Shown here one piece after another: positions 11,908 through 23,450 of a stretch of DNA of 64,000 nucleotides; position 1 is the stretch's first letter; every line of letters starts with the position of its first letter. The position numbers were made by a program, and so were the translations under genes. This DNA is from Burhinus oedicnemus (taxonomy: Eukaryota; Chordata; Aves; Charadriiformes; Burhinidae). Below the pieces are notes generated by a model. The model did no database searches. It was given only the letters and a program-made list of their open reading frames with translations, and was not told where the DNA came from. The DNA lies in assembly GCA_008921705.1 (NCBI GenBank), contig VFFE01006799.1, positions 1,560,463 to 1,624,462 on the forward strand, in the 5' to 3' direction.

Positions 11908-12695
11908 CCAGAGGACCTGGACAGGCTTGAGAGGTGGGCCTGTGCAAACCTCAGGAAGTTCAACAAGGCCAAGTGCAAGATCCTGCATGTGGGTCGGGGC
12001 AATCCCATGAACAAATACAGGCTGGGCGAAGAATGGATTGAGAGCCGCCCTGAGGGGAGGGACTTGGGGGTGTTGCTGGATGAAAAGCTCAACATGAGCC
12101 AGCAATGTGCCCTTGCATCCCAGAAGGCCAACCGCATCCTGAGCTGCATCTAAAGAAGCGTGGCCAGTAGGTCGAGGGAGGTGATTCTGTCCCTGTACTC
12201 CACTGGAGCCCCCAGCAGAAGAATAATATGGACCTGTTGGAGAAGGTCCAGAGGAGGGCCACAAAGATGATCAGAGGGCTAGAGCACCTCTGCTATGGAG
12301 ACAGGCTGAGGGAGTTGGGGTTGTTCAGCCTGGAGAAGAGAAGGCTCCGGGGAGATCTTAGAGCAGCCTTCCAGTGTCTGAAAGGGGCCTACAAGAAAGC
12401 TGGAGAGGGACTTTTTACAAGGGCATGTAGTGACAGGACGAGGGGTAATGGCTTCAAACTGGAAGAAGGTAGATATAGAAGAGATATCAGGAAGAAATTT
12501 TTCACTATGAGGGTGGTGAGGCACTGGAACAGGTTGCTCAGGGAAGCTGTGGAGGTCCCATCCCTGGAAGTGTTCAAGGATGAGGCTTTGAGCAATCTGG
12601 TGTAGTAGGAGGTGTTCTTGCCCATGGCAAGGGGGTCGGAACTAGATGATCTTTAAGGTCCCTTCCAACCTAAAACAATTCTATTATTCTATGAA
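11908..12695 (+). mobile_element. CR1 LINE, 5'-truncated, ORF2 C-terminal part plus 3' UTR
   Basis: Translated plus-strand pieces match the end of CR1 ORF2, beginning in the region after the catalytic FADD motif ([17 protein letters not shown]). They continue through MSQQCALxxx[34 protein letters not shown] and [13 protein letters not shown]. The 3' end carries the standard CR1 tail CCTTCCAACC followed by ATTCTATTATTCTATGA at about 12677-12695. The reading frame is broken. A TAA follows GCTGCATC near 12150, and the block that normally lies between [11 protein letters not shown] and HKKDMDLLE is missing around 12205-12225. Typical 5' truncation makes it a dead-on-arrival copy. It belongs to the same subfamily type as the inverted copy at 36934-38115. 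Confidence 0.93.
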
Positions 12696-13852
12696 TTCTG
12701 AGCCAGTTAGTAATGCCTACCCAATACAGAACAGTGATACACAAATACACAATATGAGGTCCTCAAAGAAGTACTGCTATATTAACATTCTGCTCTGTAC
12801 CAAGAGCGCTGCCATGATGTAATAGTCCTCCTTCTGCTCACTCTGGGGCTATCTGCAGCATGGCATTGTAGACAGCATTTCCGAAGACAGAATTTAAGGT
12901 GACCCAAATACTAACTAAATAACAATTTGTAAAGATAATATTACAACACATAATGTTTTTAAGCATATATCCCATTACACTTAATTGGAGTTATACATAC
13001 ATTTAAAACCCATGAACAGCTTGAGTAGCTCTAAGCAAACGCTCTGGAAGAAGTACTTGCAAAGAAACCCCTTAAAGCACCATATCTGTTTTACTGCAGT
13101 ATAGCAGAAAATTCTACTCTCTTGCTTCCATAAGAAGTAATTAAAATATTAAAGAAGTTATTACATTTTACAATGAGTTAATCAAAAAGACTATTTGAAA
13201 TTTTCAAAAAAATTAACTTTGAAAGAAAATAAAGTTAAAATTCAGCAAACCTATAATAAACTCTAAGAGCAGAAGCACAATCTATGGAGGAATCTCCAGG
13301 ACCATCTGGTGCTACATGCAGTGACCACATCTTTGTTGAATCACACGCACTTTTCTGAGCATTGCAAGGCACAAAACATATTTCAAGGGAAGGAGGAAGT
13401 CAGTTTCGCAAATCTTAAGTCTGCTAGTGACAAGCCATGTATATGAACAGTTTCCAAAAATTCACTCCATTATTCAAATCAGGGACAAAATGAGACCTTA
13501 TGTGACTTTTTTCCACTGATTTCAATGTTATGAATGCTAGCATTGGAAGCTGAAAGTCTTGCCTCTCACCCCTCCACTCCCAATAAGAGACTGCCTCCAA
13601 GAAAATGCTGAATAGATATCTGGAAGGTATGATTTTCAACCAACTTCATTATATTTGTACAAAAAGTTGCACAGACACTCTTGTTTCAGCTCCCACTAGG
13701 TTTACTTTAGTTTTATTTAAGTTCTTTTTCTTAGGAATGCATTTAAGTTGAACTGAGTAAGCTGCTTTCACATCACAAAACAGAGTCCATAAAGGGATTT
13801 GTAAAAGTTTACTTACACAGTGCAGCTCATGACTTTAAATAAACTTTCTCAC
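12696..13852. other. Non-coding block
   Basis: I saw no gene, RNA gene or recognisable repeat. The DNA is AT-rich and open frames are short and without splice context. Confidence 0.5.
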
Positions 13853-13930
13853 ATGAACAATATCAAACTGCCACTTGTCTCCAAATTCCCTGAACAAATT
13901 TAAAAGCAAGGTGCATTCTTTCCTTTCCAG

Positions 13931-14204
13931 CATAACCAGAGACTCTACTAACTCAGTGATGCTACTTCCAGACAACACCCTTTTTATTCCCAGTATACTC
14001 TCAAGGGATCCCCAGGGAATCTTATCCATTTCTAACAATCTACAAGAGCATACAGCTGGAATTTTAGAAATATTTCTAAAGAAGACACCCAGAGAAAAAA
14101 GATTTGAAAGACAGTACATTTCATTACGGCCCTGCAAAGCCAGTAGTACATCACTTACCAAGAAAGAAGATATAAGTATGCACAATAGGAGTACTCAAAT
14201 GTAA
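13931..14204 (+). CDS. Candidate exon; open and splice-bordered on both strands
   Basis: On the plus strand a strong acceptor (TTCTTTCCTTTCCAG) precedes 273 open bases ending in TAA (14202-14204). They encode a polar, nuclear-protein-like sequence (for example LPDNTLFIPSILSRDPQG). On the minus strand 14131 down to 13853 is also open for exactly 93 codons, between an acceptor CTTTGCAG and a donor GTGAGA, with a more hydrophobic product. Another minus-strand donor (GTAAGTGA) sits at about 14155. Both strands being open is typical of real coding DNA shadowed by its complement, but does not say which strand. I recognise neither product. The plus reading is given because its composition looks more natural. 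Confidence 0.25.
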
Positions 14205-15849
14205 CTAAGCAGGAAAGATCCTTTTACATATAATCATGGTTGAAAACAGATGTGCATTTCACACTTCCACCAGGATTCAATATAGTCATAGCTATAGAAT
14301 AAAAAAAAACAGGTTACACAAGGCACTGGAGGAGTAATCAAGTTTCCAAAAAATAAAATAAATAGAGTTCCATGATCTAACTGATTAAACCCTACGAACC
14401 ACTGCAAGGTAAAATAACCATTATTTCATTGAATGTTCTGAATTAGTTAAGTTACCATCTGCTCTTCTGGACACATTAGCTAAGCAAGCGCTGGAGTGGC
14501 AATGCCTAGTTTCCAGCTCTTTGACTTTGTTTTCAAGAAAAATCAAATGCCATACATCACAGGGGACAGAACTAAAAGACATAAGATAGAAAGGTGACGT
14601 TAAGCAGGCTGTATGCTCACTGGACCACATTCACAATCTCAAAAGTAGCTAGATGCATTTGGTAAAAAGCGATTGACATTTATGTTTTCCTCAGTAGACC
14701 TAATTAGGTCTGACATACATCCATTCACACTCAAATAGGCACAGAAACCTTCAAGGTTATTTTCCAATTATTTCCACATATACTGCCTCATTCTGAAAGG
14801 ACTGGGAATCTGAACCTTTAAAAGATGCTACAGGTGCTGCTCACGTATCTTCTCTCAGCACCCAAACCCTTAATAAGAAAAATACTTATTATTTAAAACT
14901 CATAGCTTTCAATACAGGAATTCTAATCTGAGCCTCTTTGATCCCATTTTTATTTGTGATTGACAGAATTTTTAATCACACAAATGGTATAAGCACTGTT
15001 CTAATACTGTAAAGTTGTTGTAAATGTGCAAAAAGCCAGTCCTCTTCACAACATTTATTAATGTAATAACATTAATATCCATCTGAAAAGTGTAAAAGGT
15101 GCTAAAGGAGGGTAAAGTAAATTTTCACACATGGAAGACATTCAGATAATAAACTTTCCCAGACAGGTTAAGAAAGATTAACGTTAAGATAAAGGTCACT
15201 TGAAAAGACGCATTGCATTTAGCATGGTATTATAGGGGTGGTGATAGAATCCCCAAACCAAAGAAGTCTCCTCTCTTTACTTTTCTCATAAAAGTAGAGC
15301 TTGCTCCAGGTTTATATAAACACTTTTATGAAATGTCAGCAGCCCATCAGTAGTCAGCTGCATTTCCACAATGGTCAGTTTACCTCTGAGAAGGACTGAA
15401 TTCTTAATTTAGCCCCCAATACCATAACATTCTGAATCCTGTCTCCTAAAAAATACTTTTTCCTGTGATTTTGTCACAGATTTTGTAATCTCCTGTATCA
15501 GGAACTGAAAACAGCAGCCAAATCAACAATGTGGTCAACAGATTATCCCAGAAAAACAAGCCAAAAAAAAACCCCCTTGGTGTGACCTGTTTTTTTTCTA
15601 TACCATGTCTGTTCAACTACATTTGCTTTGCTTCTGATGATGGCATTCAGACTTCCAGATGCAGAAGCTACAAGCTAAGAAAGAGCAAAGGTATCCTTTC
15701 TGAAAGGGTTCAGAGACTGTTCCCTAGGTTCTGACAAAGCAAACAGCGTTATCTTGAAATCTGCAATTAACGTGAACATTAAAAGAAAAAAAAAAAGTAC
15801 CATTACTACTAGCTAAAATTTAGAGCTCTTCAACAGGATTTTCAAACAG
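14205..15849. other. Non-coding block
   Basis: I saw no gene or recognisable element. Open frames are short and without splice partners. Confidence 0.5.
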
Positions 15850-15965
15850 TACCGTGGTCTAATTTACTGACGAGGAACTGAGGCACAACAAGGTTAAAAT
15901 CTTTCCTAACATTATGCAGCACAGGACTCGGGAAAAAAATCCAAGTACCTTCAGGTTCGCAATAA
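15850..15965 (-). repeat. MIR-like SINE fragment
   Basis: The plus strand contains AATTTACTGACGAGGAACTG followed by AGGCACAACAAGGTTAAAA. This matches the reverse complement of the most conserved part of the MIR SINE (GTTAACC...TGCCTCAGTTTCCTCATCTGTAAA). The element therefore lies on the minus strand. Only this segment is clear; flanking sequence is too diverged to place the ends. Confidence 0.55.
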
Positions 15966-18689
15966 CCGGAAATGAGTAGACAAAAAATGCTACTGTTTGT
16001 ACTTCACTGCACACAACAGCCTTTCCCAGAAACACCTGCCTAAAAGTAGAATAACCAGCAATGTTTTAGGCAAAAAATAAATTTAGTGGCTATGAAGAAA
16101 AAAATCACAACTTCGTACATAACAGCTGAGAAACAATGAACTTGAATGAACATCTGGAGTGTCACGACAAAACCTCCCTGATACATACAAAATGTTGGAA
16201 AGCACTAGGATGTCAAAAACTAAAATAAATTATCAAGTTTGTAGAACATCATGAGAACAGACTCAGAGTGTTTTCTAAACAACTTGTGTTTAGCTATCTT
16301 TGAACTCCCATATAAGTGGAATGATGTGCAAAATACTTCTTTGGCAAATACCTAGGCTTTTTTAGCTGCTGGTTTTTTTGGCTGCCAGTGCTGTAAGTGC
16401 ACAGGCTCTGAGCCACCTCCATGTTGAGTAGGACTCCATGAAAGTGCTACGTTCAGCCAGGGCGCTTCTCTGCACAAGACGAAACTTTAAAGTGTTCAAG
16501 GCAGGAATAGCATTTTGTCATCTACCTCCTCTATCACAGATGTCCTGCAAGGACTTGAGGGTGCTAAAATAATACAGTAATAACACATTTAAAGTTCAAC
16601 CTTCTACTTAAACCTAAACTTCAGAAGTATAAAGCTGCATAATATATGTACATATATAAGTATAAACTATATATAAGTATAAATGCCTTCTTAATTTAGA
16701 CTTTTTTATATTATATTCAGAGAAGGTTACTGTGTCCAACTCTGTAACATAACCTAGGTATCTTACACTGTTCCCCATTGTCTTATTCTGGAACTCCGAC
16801 AACATCAGCGTTTGGTGCGGATGCTAGCACATTTCAAACCTTAAACTCATTCAGTTCATGTTTCACTCTCACAGGAGACTGGCTATTTATTTCTGTCCTC
16901 TAAGGAAGCTCATAGCATGAATGGCAAAATGTCAGGAATAATTAGGAAAATTAGTTTTATACCCCTAAAGAAAAAAATGTCGTCTTTGTCCTCTCAGGCA
17001 GGGTGCTGTCTTCTCTAAATAAAACACAATGGCTTTTGGCATCCATCAAGTAAATTCAAGCTAGCATATCACTTAGAGACTACTTGTATGTATTCTTGAA
17101 TCTTGTTCCGTTTTATTACACTACCTTCTGCATCCTCTATAGTCATAGCCTACTGTGAGAGTAGTAGCAGGAAAAAAAACCCAAAACTCCTATTCCCTTC
17201 CCTAGGGAAATGACCTATAGCTTTTGGTACTCCAAGACTATTCAGCAACTTATGATATAGCAGTCCAGGAAATACTTTTCCCCAGCCTCCTCCTCTGCAT
17301 CCTCTTCTTCCCTTACCATCTCAATGTATTTTATTTCTATGAAGCAGTTGTTACGAACTACCAAGCACTGGCATTTGACATGTCTATCCAGGACCATCAA
17401 AATAAATTAAACTTCCAGACAGGGGGTTAAGTATAATTCACAATATAAGAACAGCTGCTTCTTGATGCAGGATATCAAGGAAAACACCTCAATGCCATAC
17501 TCTTTTCCCAAGTACTACAGTCTTCTAAGTTAGTGGCTCAAACTTTAAGTACTTAGCAACTAAAAAAACCCAACCAAACAAAAAATCCAGTTGTATAGTA
17601 AGAATATAATTTGCTTTAAAGCCCCAACTTGTGTGCCAAGATGTGTTGTGGAGCCAGCCGTTTGTTGCACACCACCCTTCAAATGCTGACATGTTTTGAC
17701 AACACTGCCACTGATTCTGATTTTTAAAGATGAAGAGAGTGTGGCTGTTCACCTCAGCCATCTGCCAATGCAGCATATAAACACATTGCATACAGCTTCC
17801 ATAACTGTTGCACCGCAAATCACCAGGAATCCTGTAATTTGAGGCATGCTTTCTCATTGGAGATAATAACAGCTGTGTAAATTATACTCAAAATGGGGCT
17901 TGTCTCTATAGTGACACACACAAAAATGACATAAATTAATTCTGTCAGTATAAAGTGGATTAACTCTTCATAGATGCATTCTCTTGCTGATTTTTACCCT
18001 CAGAAACACACTCTGATTTTGTGAAAAAAACTTAAGGAGATATATTCTGAAAGAAGCTTTCTTTTTGATAATCTAAAGTCCCTTTTGGACGGCAAGAGAA
18101 AGTAGGTTCCTAGAAAACTCCTGTCACAGTCTCTAGAAGACACTTCTGTTTCTTGTCAACACAAGAGATCATCTGGAAAAACTAACAGAAAAAGAGAACT
18201 TGTAAGCATCCAGATTTTTTTCAAGGTAATCTCTCTGAAATCTCCAGAAATTCAAATGCCAATTAGCAGCAGTATGGAAACTGATGAAACGAAATCACAG
18301 AAACAGATTTCACTGTCTGGTGAATTCACAGCAATTGCTACACACAGTTTTCACTCCTTATTTTGGAACTTATGGAGCTTCACTCTTTAAACCCCTTTTC
18401 ACACATTTGTGTACTTTCGATGTCATCTGTGATTTTGCTGAAAATCATGTTTGGATAGATATCATAACTGTACTGCAGAAGACAGCATTAGTTTTTTACA
18501 GACTGGAAACTTCAAAACACAAGAGTAATTCCTGCTTGTTTGAGTAGCCCAACTGACGCTAGTATAATTACCCAAGTGAGGAAGTCTGCTGAAACAGCCT
18601 GTCCTTGAGCACCTGATATGCATATAGAAAGCTCTCTCTAACTCTAGGTATATGATTCTTAAATACACATCTCAATCTCCTATGCTTTT
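15966..18689. other. Non-coding block with one weak exon-like segment
   Basis: I saw no supported gene. AT-rich simple sequence lies at 16637-16685. At 17753-17831 a 79-base minus-strand segment is bounded by ATTACAG and GTGAAC and encodes a hydrophobic 25-residue stretch (FLVICGATVMEAVCNVFICC). The acceptor is poor, so I do not call an exon. Confidence 0.4.
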
Positions 18690-19010
18690 GTACATCTAAG
18701 TCTTCAGAAGATCATCTAGTTCATTCCTCTGTTGCTAAGTAGAATCATCTGTCTAGACAATTCCTCTGTCTACTGCTGAAAAAGGAAAGGCTCCCAGTCA
18801 CAGGCACTAGACCATCTTCTCAAACAACATATTCCAGTGCTTCTGTCTGCTACCTATACTTTTCTCCTCTAATATCTAACTTGAGTCTTCTTTGGTGAAG
18901 CTGAAATTAATTTCTTATCCAGCTGTAACAAAACCAGTGCATATTTCTGAGGTCTGTTATGTGTGCTCTTAGGGAAACTGTGAATGGGACAATTCTTCTG
19001 TGCAGATAAC
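18690..19010 (-). mobile_element. Ancient CR1-type LINE, 3' part of ORF2 (decayed)
   Basis: Read in reverse this follows the 3' portion of an old amniote CR1 family. ATCATCTAGTTCATTCCTCTG at about 18710 corresponds to the 3' UTR. ATCTAACTTGAGTCTTCTTT near 18873 corresponds to the RxxFRxDIRK-type region. The block at 18910-18965 corresponds to the FKYLKG-type segment. Order and spacing are right but the sequence is heavily diverged. The minus-strand open frame at 18869-19150 overlaps this relic and is therefore not taken as a gene. The right boundary is uncertain. Confidence 0.6.
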
Positions 19011-19116
19011 CTTTGCAGCTGACAGTCTCTTCCAATGAATAGAACAGCAGGCTCTCCTTGCCACGTTCTCCTCTTTCGATAGGCTCTTGAAAAAAAAGTA
19101 ACAAAACTCCTTTTAC

Positions 19117-19162
19117 CTACTGTTGTAATCATAAGATGCATATTTTCCATATGTATTTGCTA
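19117..19162 (-). CDS. Doubtful 46-base micro-exon
   Basis: On the minus strand a very strong acceptor (CTTCTTTTCCCCCAG) precedes 46 bases that end at a fair donor (GTAAAA). Only one frame is open, giving about 14 residues (ANTYGKYASYDYNS). The segment is too short to judge by composition, and it sits beside a CR1 relic. It is recorded because the acceptor is among the best on this strand in the window. Confidence 0.15.
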
Positions 19163-19964
19163 CTGGGGGAAAAGAAGAAAAGGGAAGATTAAACAGCAAA
19201 GGATCAGACAACAAAACTTTAAGTTTATAAACTCTCACAAAACATTACTAGGTCTTCCTATGTATTCCTAAATTTAGATTTCCTCTCTGCTGTTCTAATT
19301 TACATTATTTGGGCTGTATAACTGCATTATTTTAGACTTCGGTCCCTTTGTTAGTACTCTGAAGCCCTACATTTATTCAGATCCAACTTTGTTCTCAAAG
19401 GAAACGGGTTATTTATTTCAGCAAATCTAAATCCATGTGAGAAACAGAACAGTTGGGCGTAATGTTGTATAAGCTCAGCATAACTATTCACTCCACTGTC
19501 TAAATTCAAGCCTTTTCTTCCTCCTTGTGGGATTCACAATTATAATATTTACAGATAAATAAGGATAAATACCGAAATTATTTAAAGGTTTTTGATAGCT
19601 CACAGTAACCAGTGGTAAATTCAGCACACTGTGCAGTATCGTCTTTCTCCATTAAGTTATTTTTGCTGCCTAGGAACCATAACCAAGTACTATAGGGCTT
19701 GGGGGCGGGGGGAGGCTTGTTTTTTTTAAACATACAACTTACTCAAAATGTAAGGAGGAAGTACAGTCCTCTGAATTTCTGAATCACATCACAAGAGCTC
19801 TGAAACCTGCTCCCCGTTCTCAAAGATCTCCTCTGCAAGATGAAACTAGCTACTTGATATTCCATGCTGCAGTACCCCGGGATATACCAGTTCCTTTCTT
19901 TTCCCACAAGTTTGTCCTCTCTACTTAAGTAGTAAGGAAAATAAGTCTTTCCTTTAGTGGGCTG

Positions 19965-20275
19965 TTTCAGATGTATAGATTCAGAGGCCAGAAAGGATCA
20001 CGGTGGCAATCTAGTTTAGCCTTTTGTATAAAGGATAGCCTGAAATTCATTCTTGTTTCAAGTGAAGTATGACTTGCAACTGACTTACACCGATGAAGAA
20101 TCCACCTTTCTCTAGGTACAATGTTCAAATCGTTGGTTATTCTTCTTCTTCATGTTAAAAATCTGTACCTAATTCAAGTATGAATTTGTTTGGCTCCAGT
20201 GCCCAACCTCTGGGTCTCGTTATGCCTTTGTCTGCCTGACAAAACATAACCACTGTGATACCGATGCAAATAATA
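19965..20275 (-). mobile_element. Ancient CR1-type LINE, 3' end (decayed)
   Basis: The left part, ATAGATTCAGAGGCCAGAAAGG at about 19976, is the diagnostic 3' UTR of an old amniote CR1 family in reverse orientation. It is followed by blocks matching the ORF2 C-terminus (GAAGAATCCACCTTTCTCTAGGTA and TGTTAAAAATCTGTACCTAATTC), ending near GTCTCGTTATGCC. No frame is intact. It lies about 1 kb from another old CR1 piece of the same orientation (18690-19010). The two may be separate insertions because both carry 3'-end sequence. Confidence 0.7.
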
Positions 20276-20739
20276 AATTGAACTGTGTTATCTAAACAGC
20301 ATTCCTCCTTAACTGCACCCCTGGGACAGCTCTAACAGGACCTTACTGGAGCTAGCTGACACTTAAAGCTTTTGGCAACAAGTACACTATCAAACATCTG
20401 TTGTGACACCCCTTTTAAGCGCCCCTTCTCCCACACCATATGGCCACCTCCACCGAGCGGTACCACAAGGCCACGACCCAGCTCTCATCACTCCCCATCC
20501 TCTCTGGGGAAGCCAGACACCGGCTGATAATTTCACAGACTTCACACTCCATCAGCAGGACAAACAACCTGCTGCAGTGAAAGGAGACGTGCAGAGCTTG
20601 TCCGTGTTGCAACACACTCTGCCCATGTCCCTGCCAGAAACCCCTCCTCATGGAGGTGTAGCATACTCTAGAAGAAGGGTTTTGGTTTTTTTCTTCCAGC
20701 ATTGCTGTTGCTCCTCCTAAGTGACAACTGCTGTGCTCT
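20276..20739. other. Non-coding block
   Basis: Slightly GC-richer than its surroundings. Open frames of about 100 codons exist on both strands at 20403-20720, but without splice signals or recognisable product. I saw no supported gene. Confidence 0.4.
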
Positions 20740-20810
20740 CTGTGTAATGGGGCTTACACTTGGGGCTTTGTCAACACAGCTATGGCAGCTGTGAGTGTGA
20801 GGAAAACAAA
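20740..20810. repeat. Possible palindromic MITE fossil
   Basis: The sequence TTGTCAACACAGCTATGGCAG with ACACTTGGGGCTTT nearby resembles a palindromic DNA-transposon-derived repeat common in reptiles, which has CATAGCTATG-like cores and GTGTAGAC-like ends. A second possible member lies at 23308-23450. Identification is from memory of the pattern and is not secure. Confidence 0.3.
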
Positions 20811-20918
20811 ACAAAACAAAACAATGGTCACAGAAGACAAAGCAAAACATTACATAGTAGATCTAGTTTCCTACTGACTTAAAGAGGTTTGATGGCACAA
20901 AAACTTAACTTATGACTT

Positions 20919-21910
20919 CACAGAATCACTGGGGTTGGAAGGGACCTCTGGAAATCATCTAGTCCAACCCCCCTGCCAGAGCAGGTTCACCTCGAGCAGG
21001 TTGCACAGGATGGCGTCCAGGTGTGTTTGGAATGTCCCCCAGAGTCGGAGACTCCACCACCTCTCCTCTGGACAGCCTGTTCCAGTGCTCTGCCACCCTC
21101 AAAGGAAAGAAGTTCCTCCTCAGGTTTGCTATGGTCAAGTTTGTGCCCATTACCTCCTGTCCTATCCCTGGGCGCCACTGCAAAAAGACTGGTCCCATCC
21201 TCCCGGCACCCTCCCTTTAAGTATTTGTAAGCATTGATGAGATCTCCCCTCAGCCTTCTCTTCTCCAGACTAAAAAGACCCAAGTCCCTCAGCCTTTCCT
21301 CATAAGAAAGATGTTCCAGCCCCCTAATCATCTTTGTAGCCCCTCTGCTGTACCCTCTCCAGAAGTTCCCTGTCCTTCTTGAACCAGGGAGCCCAGAACT
21401 GGACACAGCACTCCAGATGCAGCCTCACCAGGGCAGAGTGAAGGGGGAGGATAACCTCCTGCGACCTGCTTGCCACACACCTCTTGATGCACCCCAGGAT
21501 GCCATTGGCCTTCTTGGCCAGAAGGTCACATTGCTGGCTCATGGTCATCCTGTTGTCCACCAGGACTCAGAGCTTTCCACAAAGCTGCTTTCCAGCAGGT
21601 CAGCCCCTAACCTGTACTGGTGCATGGGGTTATTCCTCCCCAGGTGCAGGACCCTACACTTGCCCTTGTTGAACTTCATGAGGTTTCTCTCTGCCCAACT
21701 CTCCAGCCTGCCCAGGTCATGCTGAACGGCAGCACAGCCTTCTGTTGTGTCAGCTGCTCCTACTAGTTGCTGATGGTGCACTCTATCCCTTCATCCAGGT
21801 CACTGATGAACATATTTAATGGGACTGGACCCAGTACTGACCCCTGGGGAACACCACTTGTCACAGAGCTCCAGCTAGACTCTGTGCCACTAATCACAAT
21901 CCTCTGAGCT
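20919..21910 (-). mobile_element. CR1 LINE, 5'-truncated, ORF2 C-terminal half plus 3' UTR
   Basis: On the minus strand translated pieces give the end of CR1 ORF2: [73 protein letters not shown] and [11 protein letters not shown] in order. The 3' end is at the left, with GGTTGGAAGGGACCTCTGGA beginning at about 20934. The usual tandem ATTCTATGA is reduced to a single GATTCTGTG-like unit. Frame changes occur near 21400 and 21550, and the element is truncated near 21910, just upstream of where the GVPQGS-type region ends. It is a non-functional copy, intermediate in age. Confidence 0.93.
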
Positions 21911-23307
21911 TTATCTGCCAACCTTATGACAGGATGGCAGATGAAAATGGAAGAAGAAATTCTCCCACAGGCTCAAGTGACAAACTCCTTACTATGAGTC
22001 AGGTTAATACAGCAGCAGCATTACTACTGACCAATACATAAGAACAGTAGTCTCAACAGAGACACCGGGAACTAGGAAATTGAGTTTCCAAGCAAAAGCT
22101 TTACAACAAGTCAGTTCAAGGAAGAACATCTGATATCAGTGATTTTATTTCCCACAGTTACAAAATGTCCATTTAAATCTTCTGTTCACAGTTACTGAAG
22201 TCATTAGAAATGCTCAAAGCCTGTGCATACAGTACTAAATGTCATTCCCACGGTGGATTCTAAGCAAAGAAAGAAGAGCTAATAGGAAAGCACTCTCAAT
22301 AACAGCAGGAACATGCCAGCACCCTAAAAAGATAGGATTGCTGATAACATCCTTCATTCTGCTTTGAACCCAGTGAAAGTCATTAGATCAGTTTGAAGCA
22401 AAGTCTCGCGGCAGTGACCTTTAAAGAACACTGGTGTCAAAAGTTCAGAAAGCCAAACACCAAGTTGCCCTTAACAAAAGTTTCCTCAATATTGCCCCTT
22501 TTTCCTTTCTTTTTTTTTTTTTTTTTTTAAAGTACAAAATAAATCGAGCTCTTCTTTAAGGAACTTGAAAGGTAAATTTCCCATTTGTAGCAGGAAATGG
22601 CGATATAGAGACAGATGCTTTCATAGCAGAGTTTAATCATCTCCACGACACCCAGTTCAACTCATTATGAAATGAGGCGGTCACACACTGCCCAAGAGCT
22701 ATTCTTGTTGCATCTGCAGCAGCTAAGCCACGGCACCACTTCCTTTGGCAGTCCAAGCGTCCAAGCTGCAGATCTTTAACTGCTTCACTCTCAGGCTGTC
22801 CTCTTGGATTCACAGTATGGCAAAATGCTACTTAGATGGTTATTAAATATACGTGTAAACTGGGCAGGGAAACTGCTTTATATGGGGAAACAGACTACAT
22901 TCACAAGGCTGTGCTTTACCCTGAACTGCTTGCAAAGCACTCATTTCCAGAAGTGAAAGTGTTGCCTGTGTTAAAGTATCTGCATTAGAGGCTTTCGGTT
23001 ACATTTAAAGCAGACAAAGATCTTGATGCTTTGTAAGCATTACTGATACACAGATCAAACTCTGTAGTACAAATTTACCCTCAGCCATCAGGATTTCCCC
23101 CATACATAAAACTCCCATCAAGAGCACAAGGTCTCAAAATGGAGCACCTGGAGATTGACGCTATTTGCACAGCTGCTCTGTGACACAAGTCAACCTCCGA
23201 AAAGTTTCAAGTGATTTAAGTCACACCATCTGCCAAACAACTGCCTAGGTGTGGTTTCAACCCAGCATCCTTTTAACTCATCCTGAGCAACTGGAGCTTC
23301 GGCCTAT
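21911..23307. other. Non-coding block
   Basis: I saw no supported gene. It includes a poly-T tract at about 22510-22530. No RNA gene or clear repeat was recognised. Confidence 0.5.
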
Positions 23308-23450
23308 GCTTAGGTCTGGTGTACACATCAGTGCTTCGCTTGCCATAGCTAAATCAGCTATGAATAGAAAAGCAAATAAATCCCACACATATATACGGAG
23401 AGATTTCACTGACATACCAGTGCCCTTCTGCTATGGAAGCAGAATGATAC
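23308..23450. repeat. Possible palindromic MITE fossil
   Basis: TTAGGTCTGGTGTACACATC at its left, TTGCCATAGCTAAATCAGCT in the middle and TTCTGCTATGGAAGCAGAA at its right resemble the layout of a reptile palindromic non-autonomous DNA transposon. An open plus-strand frame of 171 codons (23249-23764) runs across it but has no gene-like features and is attributed to chance. Family and ends are uncertain. Confidence 0.33.

Noticed and set aside
11887..12625. Minus-strand open frames of 80-125 codons
   Set aside because: They are antisense shadows of the plus-strand CR1 copy.
18869..19150. Minus-strand open frame of 93 codons that looked like a terminal exon
   Set aside because: It overlaps a decayed CR1 3' region, and the alternative frame is equally open. 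No matching donor or acceptor pair supports it.
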